Translations under genes and position numbers: made by a program | DNA from: Flavobacteriaceae bacterium CP2B | GTDB lineage: Bacteria; Bacteroidota; Bacteroidia; Flavobacteriales; Flavobacteriaceae | Length of the DNA stretch: 64,000 nucleotides | Direction: 5' to 3' | Assembly (NCBI GenBank): GCA_001683825.1 | Contig: LXTR01000070.1 | Coordinates: 159,495 to 223,494 of the forward strand | The notes under the pieces: generated by a model | What the model was told of the DNA's origin: nothing | Database searches by the model: none | Seen by the model: only the letters and a program-made list of their open reading frames with translations | Part shown: in pieces, positions 20,661 to 29,855 of the stretch | Numbering within the stretch: the stretch's first letter is position 1 | Layout of the letters: each line of letters opens with the position of its first letter

Positions 20661-20793
20661 GCGGCGTGCCCCCCTGTTGCCTCCCGGGGCCCTGTGGGTA
20701 CCGGCCAGGCAAATCCAAAATCCTTTCCGCTTTAATTGCCCGCATGCCGGCAACGCCTTATCTTTGGGCTCTTATAATTTGGATTGTTATAGC

Positions 20794-22749
20794 ATGATCA
20801 ACATTACCCTACCCGACGGCAGTATCAAACAATACGCCCGGGGCACAACCCCCATGGCCGTAGCCAGGGACATAAGCGAAGGCCTTGCCAGGAACGTTAT
20901 TTCGGCGACTTTTAATGGGAAGACCGTGGAAACCGTTACCCCCCTTGCCGAAGATGGCAAGCTGGTGTTGTATACCTGGCAGAACCCTGAGGGCAAGAAA
21001 GCGTTCTGGCATTCCAGCTCTCATGTGGTAGCACAGGCCCTGGAGGAATTGTACCCCGGTATCAAACTCACTATCGGGCCCGCCATCGAGAATGGTTTTT
21101 ACTACGATGTGGATTTTGGGGAACACCACATTTCCGACAAGGATTTTCCGGCCATCGAGAAAAAGGCCCTGGAGATCGCCCGCGGGAAGCACGAGTTTAA
21201 AATGCGGGAAGTCAGCAAGGCCAGGGCCCTGGAATTCTACCAGGAGGCGGGGAATGAATACAAGCTGGAACTCATTGAAAACCTGGAAGACGGGGAGATT
21301 ACCTTTTGCGACCACGATACTTTTACCGACCTGTGCCGTGGGGGGCATATCCCCAACACCGGCTTTATCAAGGCCATCAAGATCTTAAGTGTCGCCGGGG
21401 CTTACTGGAGGGGCGATGAAAACAAGCCTCAGCTCACCAGGGTGTATGGCATCTCATTTCCCAAACAAAAGGACCTCACCGCCCATCTGGAACTCCTGGA
21501 GGAGGCCAAGAAGCGGGACCACCGCAAATTGGGCAAAGAACTGGAACTCTTTACCTTCTCACAGAAAGTGGGTCAGGGGCTACCGCTTTGGCTGCCCAAA
21601 GGGGCCGCCCTTAGGGAACGACTCGAACAATTTCTCAAAAAGGCACAGAAGAAAGCCGGGTACGAGATGGTGGTATCCCCCCATATTGGCCAAAAGGAAC
21701 TTTATGTTACCTCGGGCCATTACGCCAAGTACGGGGCAGACAGTTTCCAGCCCATCCATACGCCCAAGGAGGATGAAGAATTTCTCCTGAAACCCATGAA
21801 TTGCCCGCACCATTGTGAGATTTACAACGCCCGGCCTTTCAGTTACCGGGAATTGCCCAAGCGCTATGCAGAATTTGGCACGGTTTACCGCTATGAGCAA
21901 AGTGGGGAATTACACGGGCTCACTCGTGTCCGCGGATTCACACAGGACGATGCCCACATTTTTTGCACCCCCGGGCAATTGGACCAGGAGTTTATGGATG
22001 TCATAGACTTGTCGCTTTACGTATTGGGGTCGCTGGGGTTCGAAGACTTTTCTACCCAGGTCTCGGTACGGGATCCGGAGCAGCCGGAAAAATATATCGG
22101 ATCCCCCGATATTTGGGAAAAGGCCGAACAGGCCATTATCAATGCGGCCGAGGCCAAGAAACTCAATTATACCGTGGTCGAGGGCGAAGCGGCCTTTTAC
22201 GGCCCCAAGCTGGATTTCATGGTCAAAGACGCCCTTGGGCGCCAGTGGCAATTGGGGACCATACAGGTAGATTACAACCTGCCCGAACGTTTTGAGCTCA
22301 CCTATAAGGGCAATGACAATGAGTTGCACCGGCCCGTCATGATCCACAGGGCACCCTTTGGAAGCATGGAGCGTTTTGTAGCCCTGCTGTTGGAACATAC
22401 GGGCGGGAATTTTCCTTTATGGCTCATCCCGGACCAGGCCATCCTGCTGCCCGTCAGTGAGAAGCATGAAAAATATGCCGAAAAAGTTTTAAATTCACTG
22501 GAAAATCACGAAATTCGCGCCCTCATTGACCAAAGGAACGAAACGGTTGGCAAGAAAATCCGGGAGGCGGAAATGCAGAAGATTCCTTTCATGCTGATAG
22601 TCGGCGAAGAAGAGGAACAGCAAGGAACGATCTCGGTCCGCAGGCACGGGGGTGAAGATTTGGGCAAGCTTTCGGTGCAGCAGTTTGTCGACTTGGTCGA
22701 AAAAGAAATAAGTAGTACCTTAAAGTCGTTTAAAGAGGAAAAAGTTTAA
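20794..22749 (+). CDS. thrS: Threonine--tRNA ligase
   Basis: A 651-residue class II synthetase. The ATG at 20794 begins the TGS domain (MINITLPDGSIKQYARGTTPMAVA). Then come the editing domain (HSSSHVVAQALEELYPG with the HxxxH motif, and the Cys in DLCRGGHIP), the catalytic core with motif 2 (RYEQSGELHGLTRVRGFTQDDAHIFC) and motif 3 (HRAPFGSMERFVALLLEH), and the anticodon-binding domain at the end. The longer frame upstream (from 20572) is rejected because it overlaps the preceding gene. It is the first gene of thrS-infC-rpmI-rplT. Confidence 0.97.
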   Translation: MINITLPDGSIKQYARGTTPMAVARDISEGLARNVISATFNGKTVETVTPLAEDGKLVLYTWQNPEGKKAFWHSSSHVVAQALEELYPGIKLTIGPAIENGFYYDVDFGEHHISDKDFPAIEKKALEIARGKHEFKMREVSKARALEFYQEAGNEYKLELIENLEDGEITFCDHDTFTDLCRGGHIPNTGFIKAIKILSVAGAYWRGDENKPQLTRVYGISFPKQKDLTAHLELLEEAKKRDHRKLGKELELFTFSQKVGQGLPLWLPKGAALRERLEQFLKKAQKKAGYEMVVSPHIGQKELYVTSGHYAKYGADSFQPIHTPKEDEEFLLKPMNCPHHCEIYNARPFSYRELPKRYAEFGTVYRYEQSGELHGLTRVRGFTQDDAHIFCTPGQLDQEFMDVIDLSLYVLGSLGFEDFSTQVSVRDPEQPEKYIGSPDIWEKAEQAIINAAEAKKLNYTVVEGEAAFYGPKLDFMVKDALGRQWQLGTIQVDYNLPERFELTYKGNDNELHRPVMIHRAPFGSMERFVALLLEHTGGNFPLWLIPDQAILLPVSEKHEKYAEKVLNSLENHEIRALIDQRNETVGKKIREAEMQKIPFMLIVGEEEEQQGTISVRRHGGEDLGKLSVQQFVDLVEKEISSTLKSFKEEKV

Positions 22750-22765
22750 TTAAAAAGAAGTAGCC

Positions 22766-23320
22766 ATAGCAATAAGGAGAAGATTTAGGCCCCAACCCAG
22801 GAGGGAAAACAAAAACCCTCACAATATCAATGCAAAAATTACGGCACCCAAAGTCCGATTGGTGGGTGATAATGTCGAGATGGATATTTACGCCATACGG
22901 GATGCACTGGCCAAGGCGGAAGAATTAGGGCTGGACCTGGTGGAAATTTCCCCCAACGCGGACCCACCCGTATGTAAGATCATTGATTACAAAAAATTTC
23001 TGTACGAACAGAAAAAAAGGGAAAAGGCCATGAAGGCCAAAGCCTCCAAAGTGGTGGTAAAGGAAATCCGTTTCGGCCCGCAAACGGATGACCATGACTA
23101 CGAATTTAAAAAGAAGCACGCGGAGAAGTTTTTAAAGGATGGCGCCAAGTTAAAGGCGTATGTGTTTTTTAAGGGCCGCTCTATCGTCTATAAAGAACAG
23201 GGTGAAATATTGTTGCTAAAACTGGCCCAGGAACTGGAAGATTACGGCAAGGTCGAACAAATGCCGAAATTGGAAGGGAAGCGAATGACCATGTTTATAG
23301 CCCCCAAAACAAAAAAGTGA
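22766..23320 (+). CDS. infC: Translation initiation factor IF-3 (ATA start)
   Basis: About 184 residues. The first ATG-like start in frame (TTG, 22859) would remove the conserved N-terminus; reading back in frame to the stop at 22751 shows [16 protein letters not shown] followed by [19 protein letters not shown], which is IF-3 sequence. The only sensible initiator is ATA at 22766, giving (M)AIRRRF. IF-3 discriminates against non-AUG starts, and infC is known to use AUU in Enterobacteria for autoregulation, so ATA would serve the same purpose. Domains: IF3-N (about 20-95), lysine-rich linker, IF3-C (about 100-184). It starts 16 bp after thrS. Confidence 0.9.
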   Translation: MAIRRRFRPQPRRENKNPHNINAKITAPKVRLVGDNVEMDIYAIRDALAKAEELGLDLVEISPNADPPVCKIIDYKKFLYEQKKREKAMKAKASKVVVKEIRFGPQTDDHDYEFKKKHAEKFLKDGAKLKAYVFFKGRSIVYKEQGEILLLKLAQELEDYGKVEQMPKLEGKRMTMFIAPKTKK

Positions 23321-23383
23321 GCCAATCGTGAACCCCGGTTCCGGCAGCTCCCTTGAAGCGAGATAAATCTTAAACAGGAAGAA

Positions 23384-23581
23384 ATGCCTAAAATGAAAAC
23401 TAAATCCAGTGCCAAAAAGCGGTTCAAGCTTACCGGCTCCGGAAAAATCAAAAGAAAGCACGCTTTTAAGAGCCATATTCTTACGAAGAAGTCTAAAAAG
23501 CGTAAGCTGAAGTTAACCCATTCCACCCTGGTGGATCAGGCTGACAAGAGCAGTATCCTGGAACAACTGCGTTTAAAATAA
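23384..23581 (+). CDS. rpmI: 50S ribosomal protein L35
   Basis: A 65-residue basic protein with the L35 signature [33 protein letters not shown] and conserved end 'SILEQLRLK'. Standard length. Part of thrS-infC-rpmI-rplT, 63 bp after infC. Confidence 0.97.
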   Translation: MPKMKTKSSAKKRFKLTGSGKIKRKHAFKSHILTKKSKKRKLKLTHSTLVDQADKSSILEQLRLK

Positions 23582-23671
23582 GTTCCAACCGGTACGTAAT
23601 ATTAACCATGGAGACAGGCTTGAAAGCATCCTGAAGAAAACGGATCGCCTGCTACAAAAACTACAGAAAAA

Positions 23672-24016
23672 ATGCCAAGATCAGTAAATTCAGTTGCTTC
23701 CAGAGCCCGAAGGAAAAAGGTGATGAAGCAGGCCAAAGGATACTTTGGACGACGTAAAAACGTATGGACCGTCGCGAAAAACGCGGTGGAAAAAGCCATG
23801 CTGTATGCCTACAGGGACCGTAGGAACAAGAAACGAAATTTTCGTGCCCTTTGGATCACCCGTATTAATGCGGGGGCCCGTTTGCACGGTATGTCCTATT
23901 CCCAGTTTATGGGGAAATTAAAAGCCAATAACATCGCCCTGAACCGGAAGGTCCTGGCCGATTTGGCCATGAACCACCCCGATGCCTTCAAGGCCGTTGT
24001 GGAAAAGGTAAAATAA
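23672..24016 (+). CDS. rplT: 50S ribosomal protein L20
   Basis: A 114-residue protein with the L20 signature [42 protein letters not shown] and [21 protein letters not shown]20 binds 23S rRNA early in assembly and in several bacteria represses its own operon by binding the leader; the 90-bp rpmI-rplT gap could host such a site but I see no clear structure. Ends at a terminator 20 bp downstream. Confidence 0.97.
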   Translation: MPRSVNSVASRARRKKVMKQAKGYFGRRKNVWTVAKNAVEKAMLYAYRDRRNKKRNFRALWITRINAGARLHGMSYSQFMGKLKANNIALNRKVLADLAMNHPDAFKAVVEKVK

Positions 24017-24035
24017 ACGACACTATCTCGCTGAA

Positions 24036-24066
24036 AAAACCTGGCTGTCCGCCGGGTTTTTTTTTT
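24036..24066 (+). terminator. Rho-independent terminator of the rplT operon
   Basis: Stem AAAACCTGG/CCGGGTTTT (one G-U pair) with loop CTGTCCG and a ten-base T run. Confidence 0.88.
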
Positions 24067-24085
24067 GCCCTGCTCCGAAGGGTCC

Positions 24086-24361
24086 TCAGGCTTCGGGTTG
24101 AATTTCCGCTACCGCGGCCTTAAACTCCTCCCAGTCTACGGCCTCATCCCTGGATGTATCGTAGCCTTCGATGAGTTTGGAAGCCACAATCCCCCTGATA
24201 AACCCGCTGATCTCGGCCTGCTTGAGCATGTCGACGATTTCCCCCTTGTTCAATTTCTGATTGCCGTCCTTGTCGAAAAACGCGAAGGCTGCCTCGGGCG
24301 ATTCAAAATGGTTGGTGATTAGGATCTGTAGTTTGTTCAGAATGATTTCTTTGGTAGCCAT
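24086..24361 (-). CDS. Small EF-hand calcium-binding protein
   Basis: A 91-residue cytoplasmic-looking protein (no signal peptide) with two EF-hand loops: DKDGNQKLNKGE (about residues 30-41) and DTSRDEAVDWEE (about 68-79). Both keep acidic or oxygen ligands at positions 1, 3, 5, 9 and Glu at 12, so calcium binding is plausible. The helices flanking the loops fit a calmodulin-like pair. Partner and role are unknown. Confidence 0.85.
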   Translation of the reverse strand: MATKEIILNKLQILITNHFESPEAAFAFFDKDGNQKLNKGEIVDMLKQAEISGFIRGIVASKLIEGYDTSRDEAVDWEEFKAAVAEIQPEA

Positions 24362-24424
24362 AGGATTCGTTTATAGGGGTAAAAGATACGGCCAATCTGC
24401 CAGACCATAGGCAAAGGGTGCACT

Positions 24425-24850
24425 TCATTGGCTGCCATAGGCCGTAAGCACCAATTTGCGCCCCTGCGCATTATCCCGGTGTTCACACAGGTAAATCCCC
24501 TGCCAGGTACCCAGGTTGGGACGCCCGTTGGTTATAGGGATCTGCACGCTTGAACCCAGGAGCGAGGCCTTAATGTGGGCCGGCATGTCGTCCGGACCTT
24601 CATAGGTATGCACGTAATAGGACGCACCTTCCGGGACAAGCACATTTAAATGGTTTTCAAAATCGGCGCGAACGGTTGGGTCTGCATTTTCATTGATGGT
24701 CAGGCTGGCCGAAGTATGTTTGATGAACACCTGCAGTATACCGGTCTGTAGTTGGTTGACCTCGGGAAATGCATGCAAGACCTCCCCTGTGATCAGGTGC
24801 ATTCCCCTCTTTTGCGGACGCAGTCGTATTTCCTTTTGAAAGATTTCCAT
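24425..24850 (-). CDS. yjbQ: UPF0047/YjbQ family protein
   Basis: A 141-residue YjbQ protein. Family motifs: LFIKHTSASLTINENADPTVRADFE-type block (VFIKHTSASLTINENADP), the GPDDMPAHIKASLLG stretch and GTWQGIYLCEHRD; the His of the last two are thought to bind metal. Members have been described as secondary thiamine-phosphate synthases, but the physiological role is unsettled. Located 63 bp upstream (in its own direction) of the EF-hand gene and possibly cotranscribed with it. Confidence 0.9.
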   Translation of the reverse strand: MEIFQKEIRLRPQKRGMHLITGEVLHAFPEVNQLQTGILQVFIKHTSASLTINENADPTVRADFENHLNVLVPEGASYYVHTYEGPDDMPAHIKASLLGSSVQIPITNGRPNLGTWQGIYLCEHRDNAQGRKLVLTAYGSQ

Positions 24851-24917
24851 ACCGGGCCTGTTGAAGGTTAAATGTAAAACTTATGCCAACCACCCCATAA
24901 TTTACGAAGGAAAAAAA

Positions 24918-24925
24918 TACCTTTG
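24918..24925 (+). promoter_or_regulatory. Bacteroidota -7 promoter box
   Basis: TACCTTTG fits TAnnTTTG exactly, 22 bp before the ATG of the HAD phosphatase at 24947; its position supports that ATG over the TTG at 24923, which overlaps the box. Confidence 0.6.
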
Positions 24926-24946
24926 TGGCTTCTCAAGCGCAGGCAC

Positions 24947-25750
24947 ATGAATTTATCGGGCATTAAACTCGTCGTTTCCGACATGGACGGGACGCTATTG
25001 AATTCGAATCACGAGGTAAGCCCCTTGTTTTTTGAGTTATTCCAGGAACTTAAACGCCGGAACATCCTCTTCGCTGCCGCCAGCGGCCGGCAATACAACA
25101 GCATTGCAGACAAACTCAGCCCGATTGCCGACGACATCATCATCATCGCGGAGAACGGCGGTTTTGCCATGCAGAACGGAAGGGAGATCGTGTCGACCCC
25201 CCTGGAGTACCCCCTCCGGCGTCAAATTCTGGAGGTCCTGGAAGGGGTAGACGGCGTGTACCCTGTGCTCTGCGGCAAAAACAAGGCTTATATCCATACC
25301 GGCGCTACCGGATTTATCAGCAAATTAAAGGAATATTACACGGATTTCGCCCTGCTGGAAGACCTGAAGTCACACCAGGGGGAGATCATGAAAATTGCGG
25401 TCTACCATTATGAGAGCTCGGAGAAATATATTTACCCCGCGGTAAAACATTTTGAAGGAGACCTTAAGGTGAAGGTATCCGGGGAGAACTGGGTCGACTT
25501 GTCACACAGGAATGCCCATAAGGGGTTTGCGCTTCAGAAGGTGCAGGAGCAATATGCCATAGGTCCTTCAGAGACCCTGGTTTTCGGGGATTACAACAAC
25601 GACCTGGAAATGCTTGCCCTGGCTGAGTATAGCGTTGCCATGGAAAACGCCCACCCCAATGTCCTGGACGCGGCCAGGTACCGTACCCTGAGCAATGATG
25701 CCCTGGGGGTAGAACGGGTCCTTCAGCAGCTTCTTAAAAGCATCGATTAG
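24947..25750 (+). CDS. Cof-type HAD-IIB family phosphatase
   Basis: About 267 residues. HAD motif I DMDGTLLN near the N-terminus, motif II Ser/Thr in AAASGRQ, motif III Lys in HKGFALQ and motif IV FGDYNNDLEML. The cap between motifs II and III is of the C2B type, as in Cof/YbiV sugar-phosphatases. Likely cytoplasmic, dephosphorylating a sugar phosphate or cofactor. Its stop overlaps the convergent stop of the next gene by 4 bp. Confidence 0.9.
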   Translation: MNLSGIKLVVSDMDGTLLNSNHEVSPLFFELFQELKRRNILFAAASGRQYNSIADKLSPIADDIIIIAENGGFAMQNGREIVSTPLEYPLRRQILEVLEGVDGVYPVLCGKNKAYIHTGATGFISKLKEYYTDFALLEDLKSHQGEIMKIAVYHYESSEKYIYPAVKHFEGDLKVKVSGENWVDLSHRNAHKGFALQKVQEQYAIGPSETLVFGDYNNDLEMLALAEYSVAMENAHPNVLDAARYRTLSNDALGVERVLQQLLKSID

Positions 25751-27036
25751 GTTTTTTGTTTTTTCTTCTGGGCGGCAGGAAACAGCACATTGTTAAGGAT
25801 GAGCCGGTAGCCCGGCGAATTGGGGTGTAATTCCAGTTCGGTTTTGGGGTCCCCTACCCTGTGCTGGTAATCTTCCGGGTCGTGTCCGCCGTAAAAGGTA
25901 AAAAAGCCTTTTCCTTTGATGCCATGGATATACCGGGCTTCCCCGTTGAGTTTGTTTTCCCCCAGCACCATCACGGTGGGTTTTACTTCTTTACGCGTAA
26001 AGGCCGTGGTCTGTCCCATAAAGCCTTTTACCAGGGCGGTGTGGTTCTGGCATAGCATGGTAGGTACCGGGTCCCATTTGGCCGAAAAATCCATCAGCGT
26101 AAAATAATCTGACTCCTTAGGGACATTGTTCCGGTTGGGGGTGGTGTCTATAGAGGAAAACTCATAGCGCAGCGGGTTCCTTTCCAGCGTAAAATTGGTA
26201 AAGGCAAACGTTTTGGAAAACTCCAGGCGGTTCTGGTAGTTGGGGTCCGAGGGATCCCCGTCGAACATGGGTTCGCAGATGTCCACGCCCTCGGCGGCCA
26301 GGGCGATATCAAAACTATCCGTGGCCGAACACATGGCAAACATAAACCCCCCGCCTATCACATAATTCCTGATTTTAAGGGCCACATCCCGTTTTTCTTC
26401 AGACACCTTGGCATAACCCAACTCCGTGGCCAGGGCTTCGGCTTCCTGTTTGCCTTCTATATACCAGGGGGCGGCGCGGTAGGCGCCATAAAACTTGCCG
26501 TATTGGCCGGTAAAATCTTCATGGTGCAGGTGCAGCCAGTCATACAATACCAGTTTGTCTCCGAGTACTTCCCGGTCATAGACCGTGATATAGGGAATTT
26601 CGGCATAGGTGAGTACCATGGTGACCGCATCGTCCCAGGGCTGGTTGTCTTTAGGGCTGTATACCGCAATTTTGGGGGCCTTTTCCAGGATTACGGCCTC
26701 CTGGTTCCGGGAAGGGCTCCCAATCTCATCGAGGATCGACTGGGCCTGCCCGTCGGACAGGATCTCATAGGACACCCCCCGGATCTGGCATTCCTTTCGG
26801 ATGCTTTCCCCATCGGGCAACAGGAAGGACCCTCCCCGGTAGTTGAGCAACCATTGTACTTTCTGCTGCTTGGTCAATACCCAATAGGTAATGCCATACG
26901 CCTTGAGATGGTTTTTCTGGCTTTCGGCATCCATGGGGATCAGGATATTGGAGGCCAAAAGCGACTGTGACAAGAAAGCGCCCAGCAGGAGGAGAAGGGC
27001 CTTCCCCCGGTTCAAACGGGGCATCAATCTAAACAT
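25747..27036 (-). CDS. Secreted protein of the flavobacterial 'asparagine synthetase B-like' family
   Basis: About 429 residues from the ATG at 27036 (a second ATG at 27024 is possible); the longer frame to 27099 would overlap dnaB. It has a signal peptide (ALLLLLGAFLSQSLLAS). Homologues in Flavobacteriaceae are commonly labelled asparagine synthetase B, but I see no Cys-2 glutamine amidotransferase nucleophile and no PP-loop, so that name looks unjustified. Visible blocks are KIAVYSPKDNQPWDDAVTMVLTYAEIPY, LHHEDFTGQYGKFY and GGGFMFAMCSATDSFD, which resemble a glutamine-amidotransferase-like Rossmann domain with a candidate Cys in MCSATD. Function unknown. Confidence 0.8.
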   Translation of the reverse strand: MFRLMPRLNRGKALLLLLGAFLSQSLLASNILIPMDAESQKNHLKAYGITYWVLTKQQKVQWLLNYRGGSFLLPDGESIRKECQIRGVSYEILSDGQAQSILDEIGSPSRNQEAVILEKAPKIAVYSPKDNQPWDDAVTMVLTYAEIPYITVYDREVLGDKLVLYDWLHLHHEDFTGQYGKFYGAYRAAPWYIEGKQEAEALATELGYAKVSEEKRDVALKIRNYVIGGGFMFAMCSATDSFDIALAAEGVDICEPMFDGDPSDPNYQNRLEFSKTFAFTNFTLERNPLRYEFSSIDTTPNRNNVPKESDYFTLMDFSAKWDPVPTMLCQNHTALVKGFMGQTTAFTRKEVKPTVMVLGENKLNGEARYIHGIKGKGFFTFYGGHDPEDYQHRVGDPKTELELHPNSPGYRLILNNVLFPAAQKKKQKT

Positions 27037-27076
27037 GCCTATGGGGTGGGTTGTGGGAAAAAGGGAAATTACAGCA

Positions 27077-28630
27077 TTAAAAAGGCACGTCATTGTCATC
27101 CGGGTCTGGATCGGGATGATCGTTCATGGCACTGCCGAAGGCCTGGTTGGCGTCCGGGAGGTTACGGGTCAGGAACGGGTTATCCCCATCGTTGTTCATC
27201 TTTGATTGAAACTCAAATGGAGAATCAAAGTCATCCAAGTTATCAAATTTACCCAGCTGGGCAATGAACTTTAACCTAATATTATCGAGGCCGCCGTTCC
27301 GGTGTTTGGCCACGATGAACTCTGCCTGACCCTGGGTAGGGGTCCGCTCCTCATCATCCCATTCATCTATTTTGTAGTACTCTGGCCGATAGATAAATGA
27401 AACGATGTCGGCATCCTGTTCGATGGCGCCAGACTCCCTTAAGTCCGACAAAATGGGGCGTTTGCTTCCCCCACGGGTCTCGACTGCCCGCGACAGCTGG
27501 GAAAGGGCTATGACCGGGATATTCAGTTCCTTGGCCAGGGCTTTGAGGTTCCTGGAGATGGTGGAGATCTCCTGTTCGCGGTTTCCGCCTTTCTGGCTAC
27601 CCCCGGCGGTCATCAGCTGCAGGTAGTCCAGTACGATCAGCTGGATCTTATGCTGGGATGCCAGTCGCCTGGCCTTGGCCCGCAGGTCAAAGATAGAAAG
27701 AGAGGGGGTGTCGTCTATAAAGAGCGGGGCCTTTTCCAGTGCCTTGACTTTTACATTAAGCTGTTCCCACTCGTGTTTTTCAAGGCGGCCGGTCCGCAAT
27801 TTTTCGGAAGAAAGCCCGGTTTCAGAGGAAATGAGCCGGGTAATTAATTGTACCGATGACATTTCCAGGGAGAAGAAAGCCACGGGGATATTGGAATTCA
27901 CCGCGATGTTGCGCGCCATGGAGAGCGTCAAGGCCGTTTTACCCATCCCGGGGCGGGCAGCAATGATGACCAGGTCACTGGGCTGCCAGCCCGAGGTAAG
28001 CTTGTCCAGCTTGTCAAAACCGGAGGGGATCCCACTGAGCCCGTCCTTGTTGGAGATCTCCTCTATCTTTTTCTTGGCCTGAATCACCAGGTTCTGGGCG
28101 GTTTCCGCGGAGCGTTTCAGGTTCCCCTGCGTAACATCGTATAATTTCGCCTCCGCGTTATCCAACAGGTCGAAAACATCAGTCCCCTCATCATAGGCCT
28201 CTTCAATGATTTCGCTGGAGATCTTGATCAGGCTTCGTTGGATGTATTTCTGCAGGATGATACGCGCGTGAAACTCGATATGGGCCGAAGAGGCTACTTT
28301 TTGGGTGAGTTTTATCAGGTAAAAATCACCTCCTGCCACTTCCAGCCGGCCATCCCGCTTCAATTGGGCGGAAACGGTTAATAAATCCACCGGTTCCGAG
28401 GATTCGAACAGTTTGAAGATGGCTTCGTAAATGTACTGGTGTGATTCCTTGTAAAAAACATCCGGATGTAGGATATCTATTACTTCGTCCACCCCTTTTT
28501 TGTCAATGAGCATGGCGCCAAGGACAACTTCCTCTAAATCAACTGCTTGAGGAGGTATTTTTCCTTTCTCCAGGCTAATTACTGTGGGCTTGCCGATACT
28601 TCGGCCAAGGACGGGGGTGGGCTTCTCCAT
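27077..28630 (-). CDS. dnaB: Replicative DNA helicase
   Basis: A 517-residue DnaB. N-terminal helical domain (PPQAVDLEEVVLGAMLIDKKGVDEV), linker helix, and RecA-like motor domain with Walker A ARPGMGKTALTLS, Walker B region LIVLDYLQLM, and the SQLSRAVE arginine-finger region. The last 50 residues are a flexible Asp/Pro/Asn-rich tail ending DDNDVPF. No intein. It unwinds DNA ahead of the replisome. Followed by the asparagine-synthetase-like gene 40 bp downstream. Confidence 0.96.
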   Translation of the reverse strand: MEKPTPVLGRSIGKPTVISLEKGKIPPQAVDLEEVVLGAMLIDKKGVDEVIDILHPDVFYKESHQYIYEAIFKLFESSEPVDLLTVSAQLKRDGRLEVAGGDFYLIKLTQKVASSAHIEFHARIILQKYIQRSLIKISSEIIEEAYDEGTDVFDLLDNAEAKLYDVTQGNLKRSAETAQNLVIQAKKKIEEISNKDGLSGIPSGFDKLDKLTSGWQPSDLVIIAARPGMGKTALTLSMARNIAVNSNIPVAFFSLEMSSVQLITRLISSETGLSSEKLRTGRLEKHEWEQLNVKVKALEKAPLFIDDTPSLSIFDLRAKARRLASQHKIQLIVLDYLQLMTAGGSQKGGNREQEISTISRNLKALAKELNIPVIALSQLSRAVETRGGSKRPILSDLRESGAIEQDADIVSFIYRPEYYKIDEWDDEERTPTQGQAEFIVAKHRNGGLDNIRLKFIAQLGKFDNLDDFDSPFEFQSKMNNDGDNPFLTRNLPDANQAFGSAMNDHPDPDPDDNDVPF

Positions 28631-28798
28631 GAGTGTAAAAATATAGAATTAACCTTTAGTTAACTTTAATTCAATAGCAGACGATATCCACCATTGATTA
28701 ACAATATAACTGTTAATAAGTTACAAAAAGGTGTTGATAAACTAAAATAAACAGGGATTGAAACCGTATTAATTTTTGAAGCGTATGGTTTTCACTGT

Positions 28799-29752
28799 TT
28801 AATCGTTGAAAACCCCCATCTGGGCATATTTATCCATACGGGAATCCACAAGTGCTTTTGGTGATAACTTTTTGAGTTCCTCGAAGGTCTTGGCGATTTT
28901 GTTTTTGACGATCTCGAAGGCCTTTTCCCGGTTGGCATGTGCCCCCCCGGAAGGTTCCCGTACGATCTCGTCTATCAGCTTTAGTTTCTTCATGTCGGTG
29001 GCGGTGAGTTTCAGGGCATCAGCCGCCTGTTCCTTGTATTCCCAGCTCCTCCACAGGATGGAAGAGCAAGATTCGGGGGAAATAACGGAGTACCAGGTAT
29101 TTTCCAGCATCAGCACGCGGTCGCCCACGCCTATGCCCAAAGCGCCCCCGGAGGCTCCTTCGCCGATGATCAACACAATGATAGGCACTTTTAAGCGGGT
29201 CATCTCCAGGATGTTGCGTGCAATGGCTTCGCCCTGCCCGCGTTCCTCCGCCTCAATGCCGGGGTAGGCACCGGGGGTATCGATCAGGCTGACCACCGGG
29301 ATCCCGAATTTCTCGGCCGACTTCATCAGTCGGAGCGCTTTGCGGTACCCCTCGGGGTTCGCCATCCCAAAGTTGCGGTATTGCCGGGTTTTGGTATTGT
29401 ATCCTTTCTGCTGCCCGATAAACATATAGCTCTGGTCGCCTATTTTCCCCAGCCCGCCAATCATGGCCTTGTCATCCCTGACATTCCTGTCGCCGTGCAG
29501 TTCCAGGAAGGTGTCCCCGCAAATGGCACGGATATAATCCAGGGTATAGGGCCTGTTGGGGTGGCGGGAAAGCTGGACCCGTTGCCAGGCAGTCAGGTTC
29601 TTGTAAATTTCCTTCCGGGTATCCTCCAGCTTCTTTTCGATCTGCTTGCAGGTCTCGGTTACATCCACATCACTCTCCTCTCCGATGATCTGACATTTCT
29701 CCAATTGTTCTTCCAATTCTTTGATGGGAAGTTCAAAATCCAGGTACTCCAT
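28799..29752 (-). CDS. accA: Acetyl-CoA carboxylase carboxyltransferase subunit alpha
   Basis: A 317-residue protein, standard AccA length. The ATG at 29752 ([18 protein letters not shown]) matches the family start; the frame further upstream lacks conserved sequence. Motifs: [42 protein letters not shown], and the crotonase-fold oxyanion stretches [22 protein letters not shown] and [17 protein letters not shown]. It transfers carboxylate from biotin to acetyl-CoA in fatty-acid synthesis. The 168-bp AT-rich gap to dnaB (28631-28798) holds only likely promoter sequence for dnaB. Confidence 0.96.
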   Translation of the reverse strand: MEYLDFELPIKELEEQLEKCQIIGEESDVDVTETCKQIEKKLEDTRKEIYKNLTAWQRVQLSRHPNRPYTLDYIRAICGDTFLELHGDRNVRDDKAMIGGLGKIGDQSYMFIGQQKGYNTKTRQYRNFGMANPEGYRKALRLMKSAEKFGIPVVSLIDTPGAYPGIEAEERGQGEAIARNILEMTRLKVPIIVLIIGEGASGGALGIGVGDRVLMLENTWYSVISPESCSSILWRSWEYKEQAADALKLTATDMKKLKLIDEIVREPSGGAHANREKAFEIVKNKIAKTFEELKKLSPKALVDSRMDKYAQMGVFND

Positions 29753-29855
29753 GAGTGCTTTTAGTTTAGTTTGTAACAGCAGGCAAATATAAAATTTTAT
29801 AGCCGCTTTCGGGGACAAATTTAACCAAAAGCGCATTCCCCCCGGATTACCCGGC

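Noticed and set aside
20572..20793. Longer thrS start
   Set aside because: It overlaps the preceding small gene and adds sequence not found in the family; the TGS domain begins at 20794.
28631..28798. Possible replication origin in the AT-rich gap between accA and dnaB
   Set aside because: No cluster of DnaA boxes (TTATCCACA-like) and no dnaA or oriC-linked genes nearby; the AT-rich tract fits promoter DNA.
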